From contig CAZSGH010000002.1 of NCBI GenBank assembly GCA_964606405.1, positions 43,561 to 107,560 on the forward strand: DNA of 64,000 bases, in the 5' to 3' direction. The position numbers and the translations under genes were made by a program. Shown here piece after piece: positions 42,971 to 51,420 of the stretch (its first letter is position 1; every line of letters begins with the position of its first letter). A model generated the notes under the pieces. The model worked only from the letters and a program-made list of their open reading frames with translations. It was not told the origin of the DNA and did no database searches. This DNA comes from GCA-002282575 sp964606405. Its GTDB lineage: Bacteria > Pseudomonadota > Gammaproteobacteria > Thiomicrospirales > Thiomicrospiraceae.

Positions 42971-44116
42971 ATGAATAAGTTAAATTCCCTCGTCATATGG
43001 GTCGACAACAAAGAAGAGCGAGATTGGTCAAATGAATCTCTGGAGCCAACATCTAGCGAGCCAGGGAACTCTTCCACTTCTCTAGAATTAGACATAAACA
43101 TATGGAAGCCTGATGACGATAACGGCTATTTGGAGATTGGCTTTAAAATAATGAATTGGAGCAATAAGTCTTGTTTGCACTGTATCCTACCTTTTTCCTT
43201 AAAGCAAACCGAGATAGTCGATAAGAGCCCTTTTTTAAGAGAGCATCCTGCTGTTTTAGAGGCGCTGTTTAACGACTCGTTAAAGATAGAAACTCATGAA
43301 TTCGATCCCAGATTTGCTAAGATAACACGTTCAGAATCAAATTTTTATCTATTTAGTCCAGAAAGAAACTTGCGTATAGAAGACACCAACAATGATGACA
43401 AGCAAGAGAACACACACATCATCGTTGATATTCCCAAAGACACTTCTAAATTAGATAAAATTGATATTTACGTCCGCTTGAGATTTAAACCTTCAAGTTA
43501 TGCGCCAATAATCACCAATGAAAACCTACCCGCTAGATTTTTTTCTGGCATGTCTGAAAAAATGACTTTTATAGACTTTCGCATAAACTCCATGAGAAGC
43601 ATATCTTATAGCTTACGAACAAAAGCCAAAAGCACCGAAATTAACAAGGTCAAGTTTTTTCTGATAGTTGATGCCTGGAGTCAAGTTGTAATGGGAACGA
43701 TTAAAAACAACTCATCAAGGCTCTTAGAAGAACAAATCTGGAGTGATTTTGTAAACCATAATACCGAATCAAAAGATAAATCATACTTAGCTCTTCAGTG
43801 GGTAAAATGTGCTTTAATTAATCCTTTGTCATCACTGTGGAACACAATAACACTCAATAAACAATCAAGATCTATGTATTATGTGGCTTATAACTGGTCT
43901 GAAGACAGAACAGAGAAGCCAAAAATAGGTTATGACAATTTCATTAAAGTGAAAAGTTCAAAGAGTTCTCGACGCTCCTTTTTTATAACGATAGGTGCTA
44001 TACTCTTTGCGGGATTTTTAGCCTCCACAATCGCCAACATATTTTGGAGTCATGAGCTAACCCAGTGTTATCTATCACTTGCACCACAACAGGAGCAAAA
44101 AAATGCAAGTAATTAA
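42971..44116 (+). CDS. hypothetical protein with C-terminal membrane anchor
   Basis: Protein of 381 residues: a large soluble domain rich in Asn, Ser and charged residues, then one helix about 345-365 (FFITIGAILFAGFLASTI) and a short tail. ATG after GGGAG and just behind the previous stop. Overlaps the GNAT gene. As a membrane-anchored partner of nucleic-acid-reader and acetyltransferase proteins it could be an effector; this is speculative. Confidence 0.6.
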   Translation: MNKLNSLVIWVDNKEERDWSNESLEPTSSEPGNSSTSLELDINIWKPDDDNGYLEIGFKIMNWSNKSCLHCILPFSLKQTEIVDKSPFLREHPAVLEALFNDSLKIETHEFDPRFAKITRSESNFYLFSPERNLRIEDTNNDDKQENTHIIVDIPKDTSKLDKIDIYVRLRFKPSSYAPIITNENLPARFFSGMSEKMTFIDFRINSMRSISYSLRTKAKSTEINKVKFFLIVDAWSQVVMGTIKNNSSRLLEEQIWSDFVNHNTESKDKSYLALQWVKCALINPLSSLWNTITLNKQSRSMYYVAYNWSEDRTEKPKIGYDNFIKVKSSKSSRRSFFITIGAILFAGFLASTIANIFWSHELTQCYLSLAPQQEQKNASN

Positions 44117-44585
44117 TGATCTAAGTAAGACCATTAGCAAAGAGCTTACTAGCGAGGCGGTTGTAACTGCTTTTAATCTTACGAAATCAGCTTCTGCATT
44201 TTATCCAGACTACGATACATGGTTTTGGGGTAGTGTCGCTACTGACATAGCTATGACAGATGAAAGAAAAATTATTCTTGAGTATTCTGGTTTGGCAGCG
44301 GTAGGAGTATCGATTATTAAGAATACTCAGTTTGAGAAAAAGCTGTGCAACCTTACTGTGCATCCAAACTACCGAGATAAAGGCTTTGGGATTAAGCTGT
44401 TCGAAAAAAGCTTCGAAGAACTTGGTACAGATAAGCCATTTTTAACCGTCTCTGAAGAAAAGTACCTTGAGTTTGAACGTTTATTCAAGCACTACGGCTT
44501 TAGAGTAACGAGTGTTCACGATGCCTTATATAGACCAGGAAAAGTCGAATACTTCCTCAATGAGGATGTGTCTAAGATAGTGTAA
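44103..44585 (+). CDS. GNAT-family acetyltransferase
   Basis: Protein of 160 residues. LCNLTVHPNYRDKGFGIKLFEKSF is the GNAT motif A (R-D-K-G-F-G acetyl-CoA loop), then FLTVSEEKYLEFERLFKHYGF. AGGAG precedes ATG within the end of the preceding gene. Substrate unknown. Confidence 0.82.
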   Translation: MQVINDLSKTISKELTSEAVVTAFNLTKSASAFYPDYDTWFWGSVATDIAMTDERKIILEYSGLAAVGVSIIKNTQFEKKLCNLTVHPNYRDKGFGIKLFEKSFEELGTDKPFLTVSEEKYLEFERLFKHYGFRVTSVHDALYRPGKVEYFLNEDVSKIV

Positions 44586-44623
44586 CGAATCAGTGCCATA
44601 CGAAAGACGTACGGCACTCGACT

Positions 44624-45004
44624 TTATCTATCCAAATAACAAAATGATTGTGGTGGTGTTTTAATCCCTAGGCTTCCTAAGTTGATAGGACTATCGTAAC
44701 AAAACACTCGCCCCACCTTAATTGCATACCCTTTTCTCTTCCCTTCAAAGTAAGCATCAAAATATTTCCTATCAATTCCAGATCCTTGTGATGTTTTCTC
44801 CCACAATTCTGCTGGCGACATCTCGTAAACATCGTCAATGCTAAACTCTCCAACCACCTTCTGAACGGGACTAGATGCGTATATTACAACCGCACTGATA
44901 TTAGGCTCCTTAAATACAGCACGCCTGAATTCGAACGTTTTCTCGCCAGAAAGAATTTTTTCTGCAAACTCTGGTTTTATTGACAGTAGCACTTTCATAT
45001 TCAT
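44624..45004 (-). CDS. ASCH-domain protein
   Basis: Protein of 126 residues of ASCH type: VLLSIKPEFAEKILSGEKTFEFRR at the start, ASSPVQKVVGEF in the middle and a final ...GYAIKVGRV strand. ASCH proteins bind or act on RNA or modified nucleotides. It faces the GNAT operon convergently and is divergent from the XRE gene, with only about 60 bases between them, so the regulator could act on it. Confidence 0.85.
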   Translation of the reverse strand: MNMKVLLSIKPEFAEKILSGEKTFEFRRAVFKEPNISAVVIYASSPVQKVVGEFSIDDVYEMSPAELWEKTSQGSGIDRKYFDAYFEGKRKGYAIKVGRVFCYDSPINLGSLGIKTPPQSFCYLDR

Positions 45005-45066
45005 ATTGCCTTTAATTTGTTGAGTTGATATTATACCACATCACATATTCAAATATTCAAATTAAA

Positions 45067-45402
45067 ATGAAAAAAAGCATAGACATAATCAATCGCTTAC
45101 TAATTGATTGGAAAGAGAAAAACCCAAGAAAGCAACTATTAATTCAAGAAAAAACAGGAATAGATCAGTCCCAAGTTTCAAAAATACTATCTGGAAAATC
45201 AAGAAGGATATCAAACAACGTCATTAAAGTATGCAAATATGCAAAAATAGACATTGATAGTGATGATAAATTAAAAGTCAGCGAACCACTAATGTCTGCG
45301 GTATTGAATGCTTGGGACGGCAGCAAAGAGTCAGAACTATTAATCATAGACATATTAAATAATATCGGTAGACTTAGTACTCGTTCGTTCAGTTATGACT
45401 AA
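45067..45402 (+). CDS. HTH DNA-binding protein
   Basis: Protein of 111 residues. A helix-turn-helix lies about 20-55 (LLIQEKTGIDQSQVSKILSG), resembling XRE-type regulators; the C-terminal 50 residues are helical. ATG chosen over an upstream alternative. Likely regulator of the ASCH/GNAT locus. Confidence 0.75.
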   Translation: MKKSIDIINRLLIDWKEKNPRKQLLIQEKTGIDQSQVSKILSGKSRRISNNVIKVCKYAKIDIDSDDKLKVSEPLMSAVLNAWDGSKESELLIIDILNNIGRLSTRSFSYD

Positions 45403-45565
45403 TTACCATTTACACAACGCTTTGCTCAGCTCTCGTCGCATTAGGTGAACAAGTTTTATATCTATTTTGGATAAATAGGTCGCAAACATTTCTCTAATTC
45501 TGAGACTCGTGATAGATTTTATCTCGCAGCGACTTGCTGCAGCAAAATTAGAAGTGACATGCAAT

Positions 45566-45820
45566 ATGCAGAAACGAACTTTAACGCTCATCTTGTTTTC
45601 ACTATCGGCTTCAGCCTACGCACATGAGGACATCAAAGAACAGCCTTACTGTATTTATGCTGACCAGAAATTCTCTATTGGCAGTGAACAAAAAGAAACG
45701 TCAAACGACAATAGTCAAAGTAATACTGGTTGGATTTGCTATAGTTGTCCAACAGGACCACAGTGGTTAAGCTTTAGTCAAACCAGTGTTTACAAGCCCA
45801 CAAAAAACAATTGCCAGTAA
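45566..45820 (+). CDS. small exported cysteine-containing protein
   Basis: Protein of 84 residues with signal peptide about 1-19 (ending ASAYA) and four cysteines in the mature part (YCIYADQKF, WICYSCPTG, final C). It resembles DUF1496-type small proteins only loosely. Longer in-frame start rejected because it precedes the signal peptide. A strong terminator follows. Confidence 0.65.
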   Translation: MQKRTLTLILFSLSASAYAHEDIKEQPYCIYADQKFSIGSEQKETSNDNSQSNTGWICYSCPTGPQWLSFSQTSVYKPTKNNCQ

Positions 45821-45825
45821 CAAAA

Positions 45826-45849
45826 AACCCACGCCTTACGGCGTGGGTT
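45826..45849. terminator. bidirectional terminator hairpin
   Basis: AACCCACGCC - TTAC - GGCGTGGGTT: perfect 10-bp stem and four-base loop between two convergent genes. A-rich before it, so on the minus strand a T tract follows the hairpin; that direction would end the long leading-region transcript. Confidence 0.85.
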
Positions 45850-45861
45850 CTTGCGGTAGTT

Positions 45862-48195
45862 TTATCCTCTACCAAGGAGTTGTTTGGCTAAGGCAACCTC
45901 AACACTGTCACCTGACTGGTTGAGGATGTCTAGCCCTGAATCTGGCATATCGCCAGAGGTTGATTGGCTAACGGTGATCTTCTTGGCCATGAGTTCTAGG
46001 CAGGTAATCTGCGCTGAGTCTCCATAGCCTAAAAAGTACACGTCGACGGGCAACTTCTGCCCAATACGCCAGGAGCGTCGCGCTGCCTGTTGTACCGTGT
46101 AGACGTTGTAACCTGTCTGCATAAACACGATGGTTGGGAACTGAAGCATATCGAGGCCTGTCTTAACCAGTTCGGGATTGGTGATGATGACATCAACACC
46201 TCGATCGACCTGGTCAAGTAACCAATCTTCACGCTTCGCAGCTTCTACACTGGCTTTGAGTACCGCCACTCGAAGCCCTTCGGCTTCAAGTAGTGACTTT
46301 AACCGCCCAGTGGTATCGCGTGTGCCGGTGTAAACGGTGTACACCAGCGTGCGACGACCTCTAAGCTTCTCAGTTTTGCATATTTCCAGCATTCTTGCTT
46401 CCTTCGGAGAAATCTCCGTTTCGTCAAAAATGCTCGGTGCATAAGCCAGCGTTGAACGGTTATGCGGATGACGTACTGTTTCCGAACGGAAACAGGTATC
46501 TGGCCAAGCCAACAAAGTATTCAAAACAACACCCATTAATGAGGTATCACCTTTCGCCAATGCTTGTCTCAACTCAGACTGCAAACTCGATGCCATTTTG
46601 CTGTACATCTCACCTTGCATCGCTGTCATCTCAGCTTTCTCAAAATGCTCCTGGTAGGCTGGCAAAATATTGCCGCCAATATCCTTGAGTTTTAAGAATG
46701 CCGTGTAAGGTACCACGTAGCGCATGATGCCTTTTGGTCCAAAGCCTGGTGCTTTTGCGGATCTCGTATCAATCTGGTCGCCTTTAGCTGTTCGATGTGA
46801 ACGACGTTCGCTATCGGAGCTTTTAACACGAGTAACTTCCTTAATCACACCATGCTGACGCAAGAATGATTGCGCTGCGCTTCCTAACCCACCTTTACGG
46901 TAGGTGAAGCCATCTTCAATCATCAGTTTAGGATTGAGACGCCATAACAAGTAAAACAAGTCATCAGCGTAGCCACCCATGAGAGTGCCCGTTAATAGCA
47001 ATGTCTTCTTGCACTTGCGTGCCAATACCGCCATTGCCTGACCTTGTGCCGAACCTTCGTTTTTATATTCGTGTCCTTCGTCCACGACTAATAAACCAAA
47101 GTAACCACTGGGTAGGTAACGTTTGATGAACTCGGTTGGCTGATAACCACCCTGCCCAAATGAAAACTCCATGCGTGACATAGCTCTTTCCATTCGTCGT
47201 GCCTGGTTATCGGTAAACACCAGTTCACCTTCGGCATCCATTAGGTTAATAAAGGAGTAAACATTGTCCTCCAGCATCTTACCTAGCCCATCACCAAAGG
47301 TATCGTACAAACGCTCAGCCGTTTTCTTGCCGATCGTTGGTATCTGCACCAGCGCATCCATGACAATTTCTTGTCGTGTTTTGGCCACTTCACCTTTTCT
47401 GCGTGATAACGTCCAAAGACGCTCACCGCAACAACGGCAGTTTTGACGTTTCTCATTCAAACGTAATTGCGCAGCATGAGGTGTCAATGGAATAGGCTCT
47501 TCATCGCTATGCAAAATGTGTGTACCACACTTAGGACAGGCGGCAACTTGTGTGTTGACCGCTTCGCCCATTTCTCCATATTGACGATAACGACGCACTG
47601 CAAAAGCAGGACGCCAGTCAAAGCCCATTCGCATCCGGACACGCCCCATGACAAAAAACTCTGGCACATCAGGCTTATCGAGCATATTGCGAATCAAGAG
47701 CAGTTTACGAAGCGTGTCTGGGCCATTGAGCACCCATACGCGTGCGTTAGGAACTGTTTCTAGTATTTCACGTCGCCACTTGTACACCAGGTGCGGTGGT
47801 GAAACCACCAAGGTACGCTGATAGCCCTCTGCGTGCATGACTGCTACAGCGCAAATGGCCATCATGGTTTTACCAGTACCCATTTCCGCATTAATGACGG
47901 ACGCAGGCGCACCTTCATCAATCATCAATTTGGTAACGGCTTGCACCACGTCTTGCTGCTGCACGAATGGCTTACGTTTGAGACCATCCATCACTGCAAG
48001 GCGTTTTTCTGACTCGTCGTGAACAAGGTAAGTTGGGCGCAGTTGCGTTTTAACCGCGTCCATCAATGTGCCACCAAAATCCTTAATGAATTGGGACAAA
48101 GGCATCACATCGTCATTGGTAGGTTGATTCAACGCATCACCTAAGACACAGTTGTCATCGGTAATATTGGTATCGTCAACAATGTTGTCGTTCAT
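45862..48195 (-). CDS. SNF2-type superfamily 2 helicase
   Basis: Protein of 777 residues. Walker A EMGTGKTMM about 104-112, DEGHEYKN as motif II, LLLTGTLMGG as motif III and QAARRSWRIGQ as motif VI. An inserted zinc site (CPKC...CRCC) lies about 217-258, with helix-hairpin-helix-like IPTIGKKTAERL after it. A DNA translocase or helicase active on incoming DNA is probable. GGAGA precedes ATG and a pseudoknot leader lies 30 bases upstream. Last gene of the leading-type block. Confidence 0.85.
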   Translation of the reverse strand: MNDNIVDDTNITDDNCVLGDALNQPTNDDVMPLSQFIKDFGGTLMDAVKTQLRPTYLVHDESEKRLAVMDGLKRKPFVQQQDVVQAVTKLMIDEGAPASVINAEMGTGKTMMAICAVAVMHAEGYQRTLVVSPPHLVYKWRREILETVPNARVWVLNGPDTLRKLLLIRNMLDKPDVPEFFVMGRVRMRMGFDWRPAFAVRRYRQYGEMGEAVNTQVAACPKCGTHILHSDEEPIPLTPHAAQLRLNEKRQNCRCCGERLWTLSRRKGEVAKTRQEIVMDALVQIPTIGKKTAERLYDTFGDGLGKMLEDNVYSFINLMDAEGELVFTDNQARRMERAMSRMEFSFGQGGYQPTEFIKRYLPSGYFGLLVVDEGHEYKNEGSAQGQAMAVLARKCKKTLLLTGTLMGGYADDLFYLLWRLNPKLMIEDGFTYRKGGLGSAAQSFLRQHGVIKEVTRVKSSDSERRSHRTAKGDQIDTRSAKAPGFGPKGIMRYVVPYTAFLKLKDIGGNILPAYQEHFEKAEMTAMQGEMYSKMASSLQSELRQALAKGDTSLMGVVLNTLLAWPDTCFRSETVRHPHNRSTLAYAPSIFDETEISPKEARMLEICKTEKLRGRRTLVYTVYTGTRDTTGRLKSLLEAEGLRVAVLKASVEAAKREDWLLDQVDRGVDVIITNPELVKTGLDMLQFPTIVFMQTGYNVYTVQQAARRSWRIGQKLPVDVYFLGYGDSAQITCLELMAKKITVSQSTSGDMPDSGLDILNQSGDSVEVALAKQLLGRG

Positions 48196-48224
48196 GGTGG
48201 TTCTCCATTTTTTGAAATAAAAAA

Positions 48225-48265
48225 GGGAACCACCGCCCCTACAGGGATGTGATTCCCTGTAGGGT
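48225..48265 (-). promoter_or_regulatory. pseudoknot leader copy 1 (helicase gene)
   Basis: On the coding strand CCCTACAGGGA pairs with TCCCTGTAGGG. GGGAATCAC can alternatively pair with GGTGGTTCCC, crossing the first stem (H-type pseudoknot or switch). An A-rich spacer then GGAGA and ATG follow. Confidence 0.8.
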
Positions 48266-48317
48266 AAAATAAATGCGGCGCTACTTCTTATTCTGACAGT
48301 AACACCATCGCTCTAAA

Positions 48318-48410
48318 TTAGTGCTTTCGCATCATAATGTGAATACCAGAAATAATAATCGCAACCAAAAAAATGGATACGGCTATTATTTTTGCAGTTT
48401 CATGATCCAT
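48318..48410 (-). CDS. tiny single-helix membrane protein (30 aa)
   Basis: Sequence MDHETAKIIAVSIFLVAIII, then a short basic tail ending RKH. Its ATG overlaps the stop of the gene before it (TGATG). The three genes here are an operon of small membrane proteins. Confidence 0.6.
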   Translation of the reverse strand: MDHETAKIIAVSIFLVAIIISGIHIMMRKH

Positions 48411-48505
48411 CAATTGCTACTATTTTTATGCATCTGCCATACTGTATAGGCTAATGCCATAACAACCAAACCCATAGCAATGACTTGCATTGTAAATGTG
48501 CTCAT
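48410..48505 (-). CDS. tiny single-helix membrane protein (31 aa)
   Basis: MSTFTMQVIAMGLVVMALAY followed by a polar tail (TVWQMHKNSSN). AAGGAG lies eight bases before ATG. Coupled to the 30-aa gene by TGATG. Similar in layout to the other tiny proteins of this block. Confidence 0.65.
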   Translation of the reverse strand: MSTFTMQVIAMGLVVMALAYTVWQMHKNSSN

Positions 48506-48507
48506 GA

Positions 48508-48729
48508 TTAAAGCTCCTTCAGTTTGCTAATTAACTTAAAAATTATGCGCTGAACAATTAACCAAGTCGCAATTAAAGAAACAATCGCAACTAAAGCAAA
48601 TCCTGATTTAACATCTTGTCCATCGTACAACACAAACCAACCAACGACAGCAAACAAGGCTGCCAGTACAATTGACAAGATCATTTTGTAAAAGCCAATT
48701 TCTTCTTTGACTTGATCAATTTCGGACAT
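48508..48729 (-). CDS. small two-helix membrane protein
   Basis: Seventy-three residues: a charged N-terminus, two membrane helices (about 14-33 and 40-62) and a Lys-rich end. AGGAG precedes ATG. First of a three-gene mini-operon. Function unknown. Confidence 0.7.
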   Translation of the reverse strand: MSEIDQVKEEIGFYKMILSIVLAALFAVVGWFVLYDGQDVKSGFALVAIVSLIATWLIVQRIIFKLISKLKEL

Positions 48730-48747
48730 ATAAACTCCTATGTGTCG

Positions 48748-49209
48748 TTATTCTACTCCCACTGGTGACGCTTTGTCACCAGAGTCAGTAAATCGCAACA
48801 GCAGCTCATCAATATTGCCTATCGTCGCCCAAACCTCTTCATGTTCAGAATGTTTGAGAGGACAAAAGACGATCAAATCGCCATCGCTGTGCACCTTAAC
48901 GTGTTCGCCATCCAGTCGGTAGTCAGTTTCGAACTCGATCAGACAGGTTTCTTTAAGGTCGAGACCTTCAAGGTTAACATCTATATCACCTATATCGCTC
49001 TTGTCACCATCGTCACCGACTTGATACATGATTGAGTCAACTGCCCACCAACGCACGGCATAGTGCATATTGGCTTGTTGCAGTATCACTTGCACCCGTT
49101 TCAATTGAACCAGCATCGCCTGTTCAATTTCAACGACCAGGTACTCAGGTAAATTGTCGATCTGTTCGATATTGTGTGATGCTTTGCACAACACTTTTAG
49201 TTTACTCAT
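48748..49209 (-). CDS. hypothetical leading-region protein
   Basis: Acidic 153-residue protein, soluble, with LEYLVVEIEQAMLVQ-like helical start, a central Asp-rich loop (DDGDKSDIGDIDVN) and a beta-rich end. GGAGAGCC precedes ATG and leader copy 2 lies upstream. No family recognised. Confidence 0.65.
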   Translation of the reverse strand: MSKLKVLCKASHNIEQIDNLPEYLVVEIEQAMLVQLKRVQVILQQANMHYAVRWWAVDSIMYQVGDDGDKSDIGDIDVNLEGLDLKETCLIEFETDYRLDGEHVKVHSDGDLIVFCPLKHSEHEEVWATIGNIDELLLRFTDSGDKASPVGVE

Positions 49210-49240
49210 AGCGGCTCTCCATTTTTTTGAAATAAAAAAA

Positions 49241-49281
49241 GGGAACCACCGCCCCTACAGGGATGTGGTTCCCTGTAGGGT
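49241..49281 (-). promoter_or_regulatory. pseudoknot leader copy 2
   Basis: CCCTACAGGGA with TCCCTGTAGGG, crossed by GGGAACCAC with GTGGTTCCC. The second stem is a perfect 9-bp pairing. One base differs from copy 1, and the change completes the second stem. Confidence 0.82.
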
Positions 49282-49304
49282 GTCAAAATTGAATAGGATT
49301 TGAA

Positions 49305-49580
49305 TTAGCTCGTTTTTAGCAACGCTACTTCTTCCCTCACAGCCTTTTTGATCAGCTCTTCAAGCGTTAATCCACCAGACTTTATGTATTGTCGTAAAAC
49401 ACGGTTAATCTCTGTCTGATAACCGATTCCTTCGCTCAATGCTCTGGCTTTGAAGTCCCTTACAATGTCATCATCTAGATACATCGTTACTCGCACTTTT
49501 CCACCCTCTTCTCGAAGCTTGTTCAAATGCGGAACTTCCGTGGCTCGCTTTGCTTTACTGAAATCATATTCCGCTTTCAT
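49305..49580 (-). CDS. brnA: BrnA antitoxin
   Basis: Antitoxin of 91 residues. MKAEYDFSKAKRATEVPHLNKL, then a ribbon-helix-helix (RVTMYLDDDIVRDFKARA) and a C-terminal helix. It neutralises BrnT and represses the pair. Start lies inside the brnT 3' end. The longer upstream frame is the wrong reading of brnT. Confidence 0.9.
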   Translation of the reverse strand: MKAEYDFSKAKRATEVPHLNKLREEGGKVRVTMYLDDDIVRDFKARALSEGIGYQTEINRVLRQYIKSGGLTLEELIKKAVREEVALLKTS

Positions 49581-49839
49581 AGTCAGCCTTCTCCTTGCCA
49601 GTTGCTTTTCGTGCAGAAATGAATCTGATCGTATCCTCATGTCTAAGGGCATATACAACCAGTAGCACTCGCTCTTTCTTACTCTTACCAAGCAGCAAAA
49701 AACGCTCTTCATCAATAGATTCAGAGTCCTCCATAACCAAAGCAAATGGATCATAGAGCGACTCTTCAGCTTCATCGAATGTAACGCCATGCTTTTGAAA
49801 GTTCTTCTGAGCTTTTTGCTCATCGTATTCTATTTTCAT
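49564..49839 (-). CDS. brnT: BrnT toxin
   Basis: RNase toxin of 91 residues: MKIEYDEQKAQKNFQKHGV, FDEAEESLYDPFALV, and conserved RFLLLGKS, VYALRHEDTIRFISARKA. All typical BrnT motifs are present. Toxin first, antitoxin second, overlapping by 17 bases. It lacks the block's leader motif, so it has its own control. Confidence 0.92.
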   Translation of the reverse strand: MKIEYDEQKAQKNFQKHGVTFDEAEESLYDPFALVMEDSESIDEERFLLLGKSKKERVLLVVYALRHEDTIRFISARKATGKEKADYESGI

Positions 49840-49883
49840 GATTTTATTATACACACGAAATACATATAAAAATAGAAGCAACA

Positions 49884-50531
49884 TCAAACATGACTCACCT
49901 CCAGTACACCACTTTTGACCATATTGGAAACATAGGATGGAAAATCGCATCCCATGAAGTCCTTGGCTTGTTTGCTATCAAGATCAACTCGCCAGCAACG
50001 CACACCAATAGACAGTCTTAGATCATTCCCTTGTGACATATCAGATACAATCGCACCTGTTTTAGCTAAAGCGTTCATAATCGCTATACGCCATGAGTCC
50101 ATTAAAGGAATGGGTGACAGTCGTTTAATGACTGACCATATCCTTAAATCGACATCATATTCATCATATTGACCTCGCAGTAACATCCAACGCACCTGGT
50201 TACTCATATCATCTTGAACGATAGACTCATCGTAAATAAATGTATGTACCAGGTTAGCCCCAAACAGACCGTTCGGTAAACGACCGGCTGTTTTAGTTAA
50301 GCGATCGCTGCTACCAATTAATAGCTTCCGTTCCCTACTCTCATAGTCAAAAGACAATGACGTTAAGCCTCCATTGAATTTTGCTAAGGCAAAGGACGCA
50401 AACAATCGGTTAATTGACGCATCATAGCCATAACATGACATCATCATGATTTGTCCGTGTTCATCGGCAATAATGGCATCACACATGACGCCATCTACTT
50501 CGTTAAACTGAATGAGCGCACTCATACTCAT
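49884..50531 (-). CDS. hypothetical leading-region protein
   Basis: Soluble protein of 215 residues. Notable stretches are DAIIADEHGQIMMMSCYGYD and FMGCDFPSYVSNMVKSG. GGAGAG before ATG; alternative ATG two codons later. Upstream frame extension passes through the leader and is rejected. No domain recognised. Confidence 0.65.
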   Translation of the reverse strand: MSMSALIQFNEVDGVMCDAIIADEHGQIMMMSCYGYDASINRLFASFALAKFNGGLTSLSFDYESRERKLLIGSSDRLTKTAGRLPNGLFGANLVHTFIYDESIVQDDMSNQVRWMLLRGQYDEYDVDLRIWSVIKRLSPIPLMDSWRIAIMNALAKTGAIVSDMSQGNDLRLSIGVRCWRVDLDSKQAKDFMGCDFPSYVSNMVKSGVLEVSHV

Positions 50532-50550
50532 AATAGCTCTCCTAATCAAA

Positions 50551-50596
50551 AGAGAAGCCAGTCCCCACAAAGGAAATTAGCTTCCCTTAATGGGTT
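50551..50596 (-). promoter_or_regulatory. pseudoknot leader copy 3
   Basis: More diverged copy: CCCATTAA with TTTGTGGG for stem 1, GGGAAGC with GCTTCTC for stem 2. Both stems are kept although the primary sequence changed. Confidence 0.7.
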
Positions 50597-50601
50597 AATG
50601 A

Positions 50602-51084
50602 TTATTTTTTAATCAGGTTATTTTCTGCAAATGAAAAACTAGCGTTGCCCACAATAATATGATCAACAACTTTGACATCAATGGCTTTCAAAGAATCCAC
50701 TAAATAATCCGTTAGTTTTTTATCCGCATTGCTTGGCTCTGTGTCTCCACTCGGATGGTTATGAGCGAAAATGACAGCGGCTGCATTGCGCTCTAGCAAC
50801 TCTTTAATGATGTTTCTTGAATATACAGGTGATTCAGAAATACTACCTCTTGAAAGCTCGCACCAGTCTAGGACCTGCAATTTTGCATTTAATGCAAGCA
50901 TTCCAAAATGCTCTTCTTTCAAACCTCGCAAACGATGCTCCACCATCGGTATAACATCCTTAGTAGATCGAATATTTACCATATTGGTTGAGAGCGCCAT
51001 TGCAGCATAATGAGAAGCTGCTTCAAACACTGCTAGTGCTTTTGCGGGTTGATACCCTTTTTTTGTTTTAATGTATAGTTCCAT
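50602..51084 (-). CDS. radC: RadC-family JAB-domain protein
   Basis: Protein of 160 residues, the short form common on mobile elements. It lacks the N-terminal HhH part of chromosomal RadC. The JAB metal site is FAHNHPSGDTEPSNAD with an upstream Glu. A role in recombination or DNA repair is traditional but unproven. Leader copy 4 precedes it. Confidence 0.92.
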   Translation of the reverse strand: MELYIKTKKGYQPAKALAVFEAASHYAAMALSTNMVNIRSTKDVIPMVEHRLRGLKEEHFGMLALNAKLQVLDWCELSRGSISESPVYSRNIIKELLERNAAAVIFAHNHPSGDTEPSNADKKLTDYLVDSLKAIDVKVVDHIIVGNASFSFAENNLIKK

Positions 51085-51106
51085 GCCATATCTCCTAAAT
51101 AGAAAA

Positions 51107-51146
51107 AGGCACGCTTCCCCTATTGGGCAGCGATGCCCAATAGGGT
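51107..51146 (-). promoter_or_regulatory. pseudoknot leader copy 4 (radC)
   Basis: CCCTATTGGG with CCCAATAGGG forms stem 1. GGCATCGC pairs with GCGTGCC as stem 2. Compared with copy 2, GGGAACC/GGTTCCC became GGGCATCGC/GCGTGCC, a clear compensatory change. Confidence 0.8.
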
Positions 51147-51156
51147 GTAAAGAAAT

Positions 51157-51405
51157 TTAGCTAATCGCTATATTCATTAGGTGATAGCTACCATCAGCGA
51201 TACCCCAAGTCATATAACAGCCTTGAATTTGAATAATATCGCCTCTGCCCTTGGTTAGATCATCTAACCAAAGAACATCATCGTTTGAGATTGGAAAATA
51301 AGGGTGTGTTAGCATCCTCACTGCCTGGTGAAAATCATCAGGTAAGCTCATGCTAGTTAACACAACAGATCGCTTCCAATTACGGGGGAGTTTAGTCAGT
51401 GCCAT
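51157..51405 (-). CDS. hypothetical small protein
   Basis: Soluble 82-residue protein, beta-rich toward the end (DIIQIQGCYMTWGIADGSYH). It starts 16 bases after the methyltransferase stop and has no leader of its own, so it is co-transcribed with that gene. Confidence 0.65.
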   Translation of the reverse strand: MALTKLPRNWKRSVVLTSMSLPDDFHQAVRMLTHPYFPISNDDVLWLDDLTKGRGDIIQIQGCYMTWGIADGSYHLMNIAIS

Positions 51406-51420
51406 GGTGTTTTAGTATCC

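Noticed and set aside
45509..45565. Longer start for the small exported protein
   Set aside because: It would place 19 residues before a complete signal peptide.
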